Of a DNA stretch of 64,000 nt, positions 33,601 through 44,179 are shown piece by piece (the first letter of the stretch is position 1; each line of letters begins with the position of its first letter). The notes under the pieces were generated by a model. That model was given only the letters and a program-made list of their open reading frames with translations, searched no databases and was not told the DNA's origin. A program made the translations under genes and the position numbers. This stretch comes from Armigeres subalbatus (Eukaryota > Arthropoda > Insecta > Diptera > Culicidae), in contig NC_085141.1 of assembly GCF_024139115.2 (NCBI RefSeq), forward strand, positions 397,694,042-397,758,041, in the 5' to 3' direction.

Positions 33601-34440
33601 GGTAAATTCGTCACTATAACTCAGCACCAAATTTTACTTTTGGCTGGATACTACCGTCCACGTGGACGTTTTCCGGGACGCCTGGCAATGCGGCAATGTT
33701 TGACATTTGCTTACTAGTGACACCTGGCTCGTGATTTGCCTAAGACAAAGTAAACAACATATGTCGTGGCTCCCTCGTGACGATTCATTTGAGTGCTAAA
33801 TATTCCATACGACAAATCTGTTTGCCCAGGGTGCAAACTTCTTAAATATTATTAACCGAATATTAAGATTGTTCCATTTTAAATCAAAATAAGTCGGAAT
33901 CGACTTGTAACGAAAGAGAAAACAAATAAATCTTTCAATGCAATTACGCAGATGTAATATTTAGTGCGAAAAATGATACATATCCATAAAAGAGGTAATC
34001 AAGTTGATTATTTAGTTAGATTAGTCTTCAAATAAAATATTACAAAATATAATGATTGAGCAACATGTGCGCAGTTCGTTTACATCTATGTGTATGAAAT
34101 TGATTTAAAATTGAACATTTTCAATTCAACAATATCACCATTGCCCTTATTTTTTGAAAAAAAAGGCCAGCTACACTACTGTTCTTCGTATGTGCAACAT
34201 AAAGAAAACGAGGGTAAAATGCCTTTGGGAAAACATGGCTTTTGATCTCGGTACTGGTGTGGTAGGTGCGTCTTGTGAGTGACGTTATCCTGAGCAATAA
34301 CAAGCCCCACCGGCTTTTACCATAACGCATACACCATTTAGGCACCGTACAACGGGGTATTTTCGATTTAAGACCCCATGATGACGATGATAATTTCATC
34401 ATTTTTGCAGCTAATCAACAAGTCCAACAAATGTTTGTGC
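33600..34440. other. Unassigned AT-rich spacer
   Basis: No feature recognised between the BEL/Pao relic and the CR1/L2-group element. Confidence 0.5.
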
Positions 34441-34507
34441 AAACAGAAATATTAATGTTAAATAAGGTATTAATTGCCGTCTCACATATTTGTTGTTCCT
34501 TTTAAAT

Positions 34508-35230
34508 ATATTTTCACAAATGGCTAATTCATTAAATTTTAATCATGATTGTATTGATGATTTCAATCTTAATTACACAGAAAATATCGCCAATCATTTT
34601 CGAATTGCTCAATGGAATATAAGAGGAATGAACGATTTGCAGAAATTTGATTCGATTTCCCTGTTTTTAGACAACATAAAGGTCCCTATTGAAGTGTTGG
34701 TAATTGATGAAACGTGGCTAAGACTAAATAATTGTGCATTGTATGAAATACCAGGTTTTAATTCAGTTTTCTCTTGTCGTGAAACGTCTTTTGGTGGTTT
34801 TGTTGTGTATGTAAAAGATGGATTAAATTTTAATGTGTTGAAAAATGTTACATTTGATGGGTTCCATCTAATTCACATTGAAATTGAAAGGAATGGATTA
34901 TTTTATGAAATTGTTGGTTTATACAGACCGCCTTCTTTTGACTTTAACAATTTTATCAATGAATTATAAAATATATTAATGATCCATTCTACACGCCCAC
35001 AATTTTTTGTAGGTGATATGAACATTCCGATAAATTTGTGTAATAATAATATTGTCAAACGTTATATGTATTTCTTGGAGTCCTATAATTATTTTTGTTC
35101 AAATACGTGTGTTACTCGTCCACTTAGCAGTAATATTTTAGATCATTTTGTTTGTTCTAATGACGATTTTGATCGCGTCAGAAATGACATTTTTTTTTCG
35201 GACATAAGTGATCACTTAATAATTCTTTCT
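34508..35230 (+). pseudogene. CR1/L2-group endonuclease domain
   Basis: The frame opens near ATG 34520 and reads FRIAQWNIRGMNDLQKFDSI (N motif), VLVIDETWL (catalytic Glu), FGGFVVYVKDG, IVGLYRPPS, then an in-frame TAA at 34967, and continues FFVGDMNIP (D.N motif), ILDHFVCSND and FFSDISDHLIILSS (SDH motif). All catalytic landmarks are retained, and the single stop is the only break in this part. Confidence 0.9.
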
Positions 35231-37620
35231 TCATTAAAAATAAATATTCCCAAAGAATCCATAATACTAAACAAAAAACTTATTGACAAAAACAAACTAA
35301 ATGAACTATTCACAAACTATTTGGATGATTTCGAGTGCAATGGAAATATCAATGATTCTATCAACAATATCACTAATGCTTATAATAGAATAGCAACACA
35401 GTGTACTAAAATAAAAAGTGAAAAAATTAATATGAAGTCTAAGCACTGTCCCTGGATCAATTACTATGTATGGCAATGGATAAAATTAAAGCATAAATAC
35501 CTGAAAAAAGTGAAAAATGATCCCCACAATATTGACTTGAGAAACATGTTCAAACATATATCTGTAAAAACAGATGAGGCCAAAAGAAGATGTAAATCCG
35601 ATTATTATAAACAATTATTAGATAACACTTGCCATGCAAAAATGTGGAAGAATTTAAATGAGATTATGGGACGTTCTAAACCTAAAACTAGATTAGAGCT
35701 TAAAACTGATGGAGGTAAAACTTCTAATAACACAGCTGTTTGCGAAATTTTTATCGATTACTTTTCTCAAATTGGAATTAAACTTGCTGAAAAAATACCA
35801 AAAATTAATTTGAATCCTTTGAATAATATTTCTCGAATAGACCGTTCAATTTTTCTTAGACCAGCTAGTGAAAATGAGGTGGGTGAAATTATTAAAGAAT
35901 TAAATATAAGTAAAAGCAGCGGTCCAGATGGGTTTCCAAGTGTGGTAATTAAGTCCAATGTTGGAAAATTTTCGAATATCCTTACTTGTCTTTTCAATAG
36001 AATGTTGGAGCAAGGATCTTATCCGGATTGCCTAAAAATAGGGAGGATAACACCTGTGTTAAAAGGTGGTGATACATCCGATGCCTGTAATTATCGACCT
36101 ATTTCAACTATCTCTGTTTTTAGCAAAATTTTTGAAAAATTATTGGTTAACAGGTTGGTAAAATTTATGAGTAAACATAATATCCTATACAACTTTCAAT
36201 ACGGCTTCAGAAAAGGGTGTAGCACAACTACAGCGATAGTAGAACTTGTCGATTTCCTAATAAGTGAAATCGACAACAAAAATGTCATAGGGGGTCTGTT
36301 TTTAGACTTAAAAAAAGCATTTGACACTGGACCATAATATACTTTTGAAAAAACTGGAATACTATGGGGTACGTGGTTTAGCAAACGACATAATCCGTAG
36401 TTATTTGAAAGACAGGCAACAGTTCGTATCTAGTGAGAACTCACGAAGTGGAATGCGAACATTCAACATTGGTGTTCCACAAGGCAGTAATATCGGGCCT
36501 CTCTTATTTCTCATTTATATAAATGATCTTGGAAATTTGCCACTCCATGGAATACCAAGATTGTTTGCTGATGATACGGCTATTTTCTATCCTCATGGAA
36601 ATACTTCTGCTGTAATTTGTAGCATGAATATGGATCTACGACTTCTGATGGATTACTTTAATTCTAATTTATTGTCTGAATTTATCCAAGACAAAGTGCA
36701 TGTTGTTTCATTCCCCTCGGAAGAAAATTGATCCACATGCGATTCTTTCAGTTGGGTCGACTGTTATAGACAAAGTTTTTAATTTCAAATATTTAGGACT
36801 AAATTTAGATCCTGTCCTTTCATGGATAAATCATCTAGATAGCGTGCAAAGAAAAATTTCGTACCTGTGTGGCTTAATATATCGTGTGAGACAATTTGTT
36901 CCTACACGCAAAAAAATATTGCAGTCGAAACTACCATTCCGAGGGTTATTTTAAGAATATGCACCGACGATTTTCAGCAGATAACAAACCCGTTTGATTT
37001 TATCATGCGCGCAGTAAAAATCAACTGTGGCCCGGAATGAATGACGGAATGTTGTCATATGAACTGAAACAGTGGTGAATTTCTCTGAAACCATGGTAAA
37101 ATTTACTGAAATTCCATGGTAGTTTTAAAAACAGAGCGTAGTCTACAAAATAGTAGTTTTAACCACGGAATTTTTTTCTGTGTAGAACTGCACTACTGAA
37201 ATTTTATTTTGGGTGCATTCATTCCCACCTTCAATACCTCATTATTGCTTGGGGGCATTCTTGTAAATCTAAATTAAGGAAACTTCAAGTTCTACAAAAC
37301 CGATGCATAAAAACCATATTTTCTTTACCACCTTTGTTCCCTACACTTCAACTACATACGCGGCTTCCACACAACATACTGCCGATTGGAGGGCTGTGTG
37401 ATCTACAAGTTTGTTCGTTCATATACGATGTAATGAAAACACCTAACATGCATTGCAACTTGGTTTTAGCTCCAAGATACACACCACACATACCTCCACA
37501 ATACAAGCCATGCCAATAGTTTGTTGAGATGTAGAGCTTTAAGTAGATTCGATCAAATGCGAATATCGTTCTACGGGCCTTCTGTATTCAATACGATGCC
37601 AGAGTGATTTTTATTAATTA
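35231..37620 (+). pseudogene. CR1/L2-group reverse transcriptase and C-terminus
   Basis: The RT reads SKSSGPDGFPSVVIKS, LKIGRITPVLKGGDTSDACN, YRPISTISVFSKIFEKLL and LFLDLKKAFDT. A 2-bp loss then shifts the frame, and it continues LLKKLEYYGVRG, IGVPQGSNIGPLLFLIYIND and LFADDTAIFY (catalytic ADD). A frameshift near 36700 leads into FNFKYLGLNLDPVLSW. After the MITE the thumb region resumes (IHSHLQYLIIAWGH, RKLQVLQNRCIKTIF). The end is NTMPE and a stop near 37604, one frameshift later. Confidence 0.92.
36905..37182. mobile_element. TA-flanked MITE inside the RT frame
   Basis: The ends CACGCAAAAAAAT and ATTTTTTTCTGTG are inverted repeats, extended by AAACTACCATT and AGTAGTTTT further in. TA flanks both sides (36903-36904 and 37183-37184). 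Taking out the 278 bp and one TA leaves the retrotransposon frame continuous across the site, which fixes the ends precisely. Non-autonomous, Tc1/mariner-type target. Confidence 0.92.
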
Positions 37621-37745
37621 ATAATAAATTATTGTTCAAATCCAATTTGAATCGTTATTATAGATCCAAAATCAGTTCGTTTTGAATCTAAATTTTATAT
37701 TGCCAGAATAATCTCCGAATATTTGACCTTACCTTACCTTACCTA

Positions 37746-38640
37746 ATCATATTAATGTAAAGTTTTGGATATGATTTTTTTTTGTAATTTTAAATATTGG
37801 GATCCCTTTAAAGGAACACAGTTCCACTGGGAATCCCTCGATTAGCTTATTTTTGTTCAGGTTCACCACTTCCGCACACACACTAATATTTCATGTTTAT
37901 ATGTAATTTGTAATTGTTTTGTTCTGTCCTAGATGAGTCCACTGCCAGGGGGCTCAAAAAAAACGAAGAGCTTTTTGGTGTGAAGGTAGCGGTGGGCCAT
38001 TTAAAAAAAAAAGACATGTCTGTTTTTTTTTCAATTGGACTTTTATTTTCAAAACAAAGACGATTCACTTCTATTCTGATGAATAATTATTCATTATAAT
38101 TTGCGTTTGCAGGCTGTCACGAAAAGTAACCAGGAATAGTTTAATACCTCAGCAGTCTTCCAATCGACTTTGGATATTTTGACTTCATTCAATCGACGAA
38201 CTCTTCAATATTTTGCCCAACTATTAAAAACAATAAAAGAAATCCCTCAATCTTGTTAAAAATCGGTAAACCAACTAATCCCGTACGTGCTTTGCAAACG
38301 CAGACATCAATACCGTTCAACTTACGGACTGGGCTCTAATCATCAAAGATTTTCTGGACAGCGGACACGAGGGTCGTACAGTTCTGACAAGAGCTGTTTA
38401 GGTTGGATATACGTCCTCGTTCTCGTTTACTTGGAGCTTCTGTGCTTGGTGGCAGCTTTAGTAAAATTCTTCTTTATTTAAACATTTTTGTTGTACAAGT
38501 AATATTTTACATAAAAAGTGTTCGGCCAACTTGGTCCTCCAACTTCGATTTTTAAATGTTTTCAATATTAGTTGACAATATTTTTTAATTATAGTTACAA
38601 TATATCATGACGGCCTTTAGGAGGCGCTAGTGTATTTTAA
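37746..38640. other. Unassigned; possible repeat tail plus spacer
   Basis: GGGATCCCTTTAAAGGAACA and CAGTTCCACTGGGAATCCC (about 37799-37839) form an imperfect inverted repeat shortly after the CCTTA array and may be part of the CR1/L2 3' region of a related element. A-rich runs follow near 37955-38030. No gene recognised. Confidence 0.4.
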
Positions 38641-38682
38641 AATTTGATAACCTAACTACTATGTACACTAATATCTGATAAC

Positions 38683-40377
38683 CTAGATTGGAACTAGCGC
38701 CCTAATTGGAGCCGAATGCAAGCAACGGACCCTAAACTTTTCTTCACACTCACCAAAGCGTTCATGTAAGATTTTTATTCCGGCCAGACGGTGGACCTCA
38801 GATATTCTTGTCCTGGGAGGGGTGTTGAGGATCATCCTCAGGAATTTGTTTTGGACCCGTTGAAGTTTGAGGTGGTGGGTTTTAGCGCAGCTCTCCCAGA
38901 CCGGCATGCCATATTCGATCACAGGGAGGATGATTTGCTTGTAGACTTGATTTGCAAGCTTATTTTTCAGGGACAATGACGACCGGCGGTTGATCAAAGG
39001 GTACAGTAGTTTCAACAAGACGTTACACTTTGTCACCGTTTTGTCAACCTGTTGCCTGAAAATAAGCTTGCTGTCGAGGGTCAAGCCAAGGTCACCGTTT
39101 TGTCAGCCTGTTGCCTGAAAATAAGCTTGCTGTCGAGGGTCAAGCCAAGTTCGTCGGCCTCATTGGCCCATTCCACAGTCGTGCCATTGAGGATGATTTT
39201 ACAGTCCCCAGGCGGAACAAGTTTTGGGATTTCGGAGTGGGGGATAATGATGATCTGGGTCTTCGCCACATTGATACAGATCTTCCAGCTGGTGAGATAC
39301 TCTGTCAGGGCATCCAGGCCTCGTTGGAGTATTGCCACTAGCGCTCTGATCACTCTACTATTGTAGACGATGGAGGTGTCATCTGCGAACAGAGACAGAA
39401 TGCCGCCTTATGGAGGCTCCGGCATGTCGGAGGTGAACAGATTGAAAAGCAGGGGCCCGAGGATACTGCCTTGGGGGACTCCTGCGACGATGTTGTGCGC
39501 ATTGGAACTCGCTCCGCTGATTGAGACCCGGAATATCCTTTCCGACAGGTAATCGTTGATGATTTTCACCAGGTAGCTGGGAAGATTGTAGCGTTGTAGT
39601 TTGTACACCAGGCCATCATGCCATACATTGTCAAATGCCTTCTCGACATCGAATAAGGCCATGGCGGATGTTTTCGAGATAAACTTGTTCCGTCTGAGGA
39701 CGTTGGTAACTCGGGTCAGTTGGTGTACAGTTGACCGACCGCGTCGGAAACCAAACTGTTCCTCGAGCAAGATGTTGAGATTTTCGGCAGACTCAAGTAA
39801 CCGGTGATTGATAGCTTTTTCGAATAGCTTGGATAATCCTGAGAGAAAGCTGATGGGACGATAACTTTTGGGGGAGGAAGGATGACTTACGCTGAATTCC
39901 AGGACGATGGGAAGTAGCTGAGCCGGAGACACTGATCGAAGATCAGCGAGAGGATTGTGGAACATTGTGTGAGCTGACGAAGTGACGACCTATTTCAGCG
40001 ACCTTCTCTGCAGGAGTTATCAAGCGATCCTTAGAGCCATTATTGTCTAGTGGGATCAAAGGTGGAATGGGCCGAGGCTTGGATTTTAGTATTTTGGTTA
40101 TTTTCCAGAACGGCTTTGCATAATCTGGGAGAGCGCGGACCTTACTCGAGAAATCGTTATTTTTGAGGTCCACCATTCTGGCCTTGATATTTTTTGTGAT
40201 TCGGTTGCAGCGTGCCTCAAGCTCAGGCAGTCCAGTACGCTGAAACTGCCTGCGAGTGACATTCCGCAATCGAATCAAATCTTTGGAGAGTGTATCGATG
40301 TTTAGTGAGTTGCTTACCTGCCTACCCTCGGTACATGTTGTTCTCGGGCCACCGAAATCGCCTCTTCGATGGAACAT
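38683..40377 (-). pseudogene. Jockey-type reverse transcriptase and C-terminus
   Basis: In order: FWKITKILKSKPRPIPPLIP (pre-RT region), SPKSYRPISFLSGLSKLFEK, LLEEQFGFRRGRSTVHQLTR, MALFDVEKAFDNVWHDGL, AGVPQGSILGPLLFNLFTSD, a break near 39410, ICINVAKTQIIIIPHS, WANEADELGLTLDSKL, the 59-bp duplication, and LPVIEYGMPVWESCAK. The RT active-site Y/FADD block falls in the broken stretch around 39360-39410 and is not intact. An in-frame deletion also shortens the palm before SYRPIS. ORF end at 38683. Confidence 0.9.
39032..39149. repeat. 59-bp tandem duplication in the RT C-terminal region
   Basis: GTCACCGTTTTGTCA...AAGCCAAG occurs at 39032-39090 and again at 39091-39149 with one substitution (CAACC/CAGCC). 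59 is not a multiple of three, so the duplication shifts the frame. Confidence 0.97.
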
Positions 40378-40461
40378 AGCTGTCGATCGATTGCTTCAGG
40401 CATTTCCGGCCGCACCTCGTAGTCGACGTTGTTGTCCACGCATCTTTGGAACCGGCCCCAG

Positions 40462-40985
40462 TCAACTCGGTCGGTGGTAGTTTCTCCGGAACTGTTGATG
40501 CCGATTGACCGAGGAGCCCACTTCTGCCACCTGATCCGAGCTGAGCTCCTGGTAGACGACCGGCTGGGAGAAATGGTCGTCCATGTTTGTGATGTATAGG
40601 TCGATTGTGGAATGGGCGCCGAGCCGAGTGGGGGAATCCGGACTCAGGATCGTATAGTGACCTTCGTCCAGATCGTGGCTCCAAATGGTTCCGTTTTGAT
40701 TGCAGCGACTGTTGCCCCAGGCTTGGTGCTTGGCATTCAGGTTGCCTACATGGATGAACTGACCTTGTCTCCGAATGGCGGCCGATGATCCATCGCCAAC
40801 TTTGGTTTGCGTTGTACAGTACGCCGCGATAAGCGTGATTGTGCTGAAGGAAGTGATCACTTCGACACCGATGGCCTCGATCATGCTCAGCTGGAAGCTT
40901 GGCAGCAGGCGACAGTTGATGTTATATCGAAGTGCGATGGCCACACCACCTCCCTTGGACGGCCGACGGTCGAGTCGCTCGACTT
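40462..40985 (-). pseudogene. Jockey-type endonuclease domain, N-terminally deleted
   Basis: The minus frame reads GGGVAIALRYNINCRLLPSF, TLIAAYCTTQTKVGD, GQFIHVGNLNAKHQAWGNSR (usual GDLNAKH, here GNL) and STIDLYITNMDDHF. The first ~70 residues, including the N and E motifs, are gone because of the deletion joining it to ORF1. The Asp of the D.N motif is replaced by Asn. Confidence 0.85.
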
Positions 40986-41530
40986 GTCGTGACGAGCAAT
41001 TTTGTGCACCGCGACCGGCTTGAGTCCGCTGCCTTCCAATTCCTGGATGAGCGCATTTTCCTCCATGTCATGGAGCCCTCGCAGCAAAGCCTTGAGCGGT
41101 TTCGTGCCGGTGAGGTCATGAGTGTAGAACTCATATCTGTGGACCTCGAGGAACTCCACGACTGACTTGTGATGGTCCGGGTTGGTGAGCATCACCTTAA
41201 CGCCTTCACTGCAGTGCCGGTTATGTCTTTCGCGATCAATTCCCGGAGCTTTGATCGCAGTTCCGGCGGGTCGCCTCTAATGAAAACTGGAGGGCACTTC
41301 TTCTTCCGCACTGGTTGAGTTTGTGGCAGCTGCGACTGCTGCTCATTGCGCTTTTTCGGCGATTGCCGGCGTCATCAAGTGGCAACGGCGAGAGCACGTT
41401 GCACTGCAAAAGCTGCTTGGAGGGTTTACCCGCGCCTCCAAGAGCAGTGCGCTTAGCCACTTTTCCCGCGACCGAATCGGCCAAATAACGACCGAATAAC
41501 GCCAACGCGACGAAGTGAAAACATAAACAG
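40980..41530 (-). pseudogene. Jockey-type ORF1 (gag-like) fragment
   Basis: From the N-terminus: VAKRTALGGAGKPSKQLLQC, then in a second frame CPPVFIRGDPPELRSKLREL, then MLTNPDHHKSVVEFLEVHRY, EFYTHDLTGTKPLKALLRGL and GLKPVAVHKIARHDKS. This fits the conserved gag-like domain preceding zinc knuckles in jockey elements. The CCHC knuckles themselves are missing through the deletion to the endonuclease. Confidence 0.8.
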
Positions 41531-41599
41531 CGAATAAACGAGAAAAAAACACTTGGAAAAAAATGCAAAAAACACGTCCGTACGTGCTGCTGTCTCGAA

Positions 41600-41983
41600 C
41601 TGGAATGCTTGCGAGGTGGCAGCTTTGACTCCCTCAAAGACGGCGTGCTTGTCCAGCTAGTGCACCAGACGGGAGTTCTTGGCCGCGATACGCTCTAAGA
41701 TGTCGTTTACGAAGCTGATGCTCATCACCTTTGCCGAGACATCAATCCCAAGTAACATTTTATGTTTTATAACGCTTTTGAAGTAAATTACGGTCTTACT
41801 CTTCGAGAATGTGATAAAATCAGCATAAAATCAAAATGTTACTAGGGATGTCCAGTAGGCCTGCTTCAACGCCTTGTAAAATGTAGATGGAGTAGCTTTC
41901 CTTTTTCCATAGTGTCCGCTTCGGCTGCTTGTCGCTTTTGACGACGTTTACTGAGCCTTTCCACTGCCGGCTTTCGGTACCAT
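41600..41983 (-). pseudogene. Histone H2B pseudogene
   Basis: Minus-strand start ATG at 41983: MVPKAGSGKAQ then a stop, in the place of the H2B N-terminal tail. SYSIYI in the next frame corresponds to the alpha-1 region. After the MITE the frame reads GIDVSAKVMSISFVNDILER then IAAKNSRLVH, clearly the H2B core (SKAMSIM.SFVNDIFERIA..ASRLAH). An internal deletion removes the following ~25 residues, then LDKHAVFEGVKAAT corresponds to the C-terminal helix (AKHAVSEGTKAVT). It has one stop, frameshifts, a deletion and a 104-bp insertion. It ends where the jockey-type leader begins. H2B packages DNA in nucleosomes; this copy cannot make a protein. Confidence 0.87.
41746..41849. mobile_element. MITE inside the H2B pseudogene
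   Basis: The termini CCCAAGTAACATTTTATG and AAAATGTTACTAGGGA are inverted repeats (shared core AGTAACATTTT). H2B-like coding lies directly on both sides. ~104 bp, no ORF. The exact target duplication is unclear. Confidence 0.78.
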
Positions 41984-41999
41984 GATGATTGGTTGTTCG

Positions 42000-42845
42000 G
42001 TGCTTCGTTCCAGTTGTTCTGCCGATTGGTCGCGAAAATCGGACATCGGCTTGACAATATGCGACAGCAATGAAGATCGAGGCCTCGTCCCTTTGGCGGC
42101 CGTTGTCAATAGCGTAAGCTCGCTGGCTCAGCCTTTCGTTCGTTTGATGTCAGTGCTGACTTTTCGTTTACGACTTGAGCATTATTTAAAATAAATCGTT
42201 CCTTATTTGGACTGCAATCATTCACAAAAGATAGGTAAATAAAGTTTCTCCAAATGACAAAACACAACCGCAAATACTTCATGACGTCTAGTGAAAAAGA
42301 ATAGCCGCATTATACGTCTAATGATAGCAGCTCAATCACAGAGATGAATTCGATAGCGGTCACAGCAGCCTTAGATCAGCGTCAGTAAACATGTTCAGTA
42401 TTAAAACATTCAATATTTTACGACTTAAATAATAACTCTCCCTAAAAATTTCGAATTTCTTTCCTAAAAAAAATAAGAAATCGCCAATGAAGAAATCATG
42501 GTATGAGCAATAAAAAAAAATTCACAAATAATGACAAATTTCCATAATCAATTAAAAAATGTCCACAAAACAAAAATAAAATAGCACTTTATAAAGCAAT
42601 AATTGGTATTATAAAGGACGAATTCTCCATTGAGAAATCAAAATGTTCCACAGAAAAAGTACAAAATTTTCATAAATAAATCAATACTATATTAGTAAAA
42701 AACAATAACATAATTTTACACAAAATTAATATAAATCGCCCAAAAATAAAAACTTCCCAATAAAGAGCATTTGGATATTATGAAAACTTTCACAAAGAAA
42801 TATAAAAAAGCACTAAAACTGAGCATTTTTCCATAGATGACCCCT
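42000..42845. other. Spacer; A-rich on + from 42230
   Basis: 42000-42200 is unassigned sequence upstream of the H2B start; no TATA box is evident. 42230-42840 is strongly A-rich on the + strand. Words such as CCACAAAACAAAAAT are complementary to sequence at 44220-44290 and 48700-48760, so this may be the outer part of the palindromic element that follows. Confidence 0.45.
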
Positions 42846-42849
42846 TTTT

Positions 42850-44175
42850 TAACCGTTCCGTCCCTTATTATAATGGCTTATAAAATTAAAACTGCTGTAA
42901 AAACCACATTTCTTGATCGATTCGTTCGCAACAAGTTGCATTAGATCCAGATGGACCCCAATTTTTAATAAATCCTCAGTACGGTTCAAGAATTATTCCA
43001 GAATCCGTCAGTTTTCCCCGGAAAAGGCAAGGAACACAAGCCATTACAAAATGCCCACTCTGTCCTCCAGATTGTAGCCGATGTAACCAGATTGAACCTA
43101 AGTGGCCCAGGAACCCATATACATTAGGGTGGTTCAAAAATCGATTTTGCTCCACAGTGCTCATCTGATTCTTTATCATGTTCTGAGTGTCCTCTGAAAA
43201 TTTGAGCTCATTTGGATTAAAACTGATTTAGCACAAGCGATTTCAAGTTTGCATGCAAATTAGTATGGGGAAATTTATTTTTTCATTATACTGTTAATGA
43301 CGCTTCCCCATCAAGCGCATGTTAAAAGAAAACCTACATAGCTAAAAGGAGTACTCAACATCTTTCACTCAGTGAAAACCGCATCTTAATTGATCGTTCC
43401 AATAATTAGTAATCGAATTTAATCTATACCACGGTTTTCTGGAGCTAATTGCTTAACTCCTCAACAGGCAACATCGCTGCTCGTGGCGCGGAAGATAGCA
43501 CACACAAATCCAGGCTACTATGTTGCACTGCACATTTCAGTGATGCCCTCAAAGAAGTTTAACGATCATGACTAAAGATTCACAACCTGTATTAAAATCG
43601 ATTACTAATTACTGGGGCGAACAATCAACATGCGGTTTTCGTTGGGTGAAAGCTGTTGAGTATTCCTTTTAGCTATGTAGGTTTTCTTTTAACCTGCGCT
43701 TAATGCGGAAGCGTCATTTACAGTATACTGAAAAAATAAATTTCCCCATACTAATTTCCATGCAAACTTGAAATCGCTTGTGCTAAATCAGTTTTAATCC
43801 AAATGAGCTCAAATTTTCAGAGGACACTCAGAACATGGTAAAGAATCAGATTAGCACTGTGGAGCAAAATCGATTTTTTGAACCACCCTAATATACATAT
43901 TATTCTTATCATTGTTTTGTGAATTCATGAAGTTTAAATTGTCACGCGACCTGTTTCGACTTAAATTTGTAAACGACCACTTTTCCGAGGACAACTGATC
44001 GCAACGGATTCTGGAACCGTACTGAGGATAAACTAAAATTCAGTATCCAGTATCGAAAATTGGGATCCATCCGGTTTAAATGCAACTTGTTGCAAAGGAA
44101 TCGGTAAGAAATGTGGTTTTACAGCAGTTTTAATTTTTGGAAGCGCTCAAAAACAGACATCAAGGACGGAAGGTT
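42850..44175. mobile_element. Concentric palindromic (foldback-like) element
   Basis: The outer arms match in inverted orientation: AACCGTTCCGTCC / GGACGGAAGGTT, AATTAAAACTGCTGTAAAA / TTTTACAGCAGTTTTAATTT, GCAACAAGTTGCAT on both sides, and CCTCAGTACGGTTC / GAACCGTACTGAGG. All share one centre near 43510 with the inner long-TIR element 43128-43891. The spacing and shared centre suggest one large element rather than two chance insertions. No ORF was recognised. Confidence 0.7.
43128..43891. mobile_element. Long-TIR element, GGGTGGTTCAAAAA family
   Basis: The ends are GGGTGGTTCAAAAATCGATT and AATCGATTTTTTGAACCACCC with TA on both outer sides. The arms stay similar for ~270 bp (AGCACAAGCGATTTCAAGTTT and AAACTTGAAATCGCTTGTGC; TAGCTATGTAGGTTTTCTTT on the right). 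The core includes sequence around GAAGATAGCACACACAAATC. A diverged member is at 53545-54262. Confidence 0.85.
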
Positions 44176-44179
44176 GAAA

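Larger units (their letters stand above)
34441..37745 (+). mobile_element. CR1/L2-group non-LTR retrotransposon, lightly damaged
   Basis: A plus-strand element with APE endonuclease then RT, ending with an array of CCTTA repeats (about 37724-37745). A microsatellite-type 3' end is characteristic of CR1/L2-group elements. Damage is light: one in-frame stop (34967), a 2-bp deletion near 36325, one frameshift near 36700 and a 278-bp MITE (36905-37182). No ORF1 is seen upstream, so it is either 5' truncated or a single-ORF type. The base composition is strongly A+T-rich compared with the RTE and jockey elements here. Confidence 0.88.
38640..41605 (-). mobile_element. Juan/jockey-type non-LTR retrotransposon, broken
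   Basis: The minus strand carries ORF1, endonuclease and RT sequences of a jockey-clade element, closest in my memory to Juan-A of Aedes aegypti. A leader runs to about 41605 (TTCGAGACAGCAGCACGTAC on the minus strand). An internal deletion fuses the ORF1 middle to the endonuclease interior near 40985. A 59-bp tandem duplication at 39032-39149 and several frameshifts inactivate it. The 3' end near 38640 is not sharply visible. The 5' end abuts the H2B pseudogene. Confidence 0.88.
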
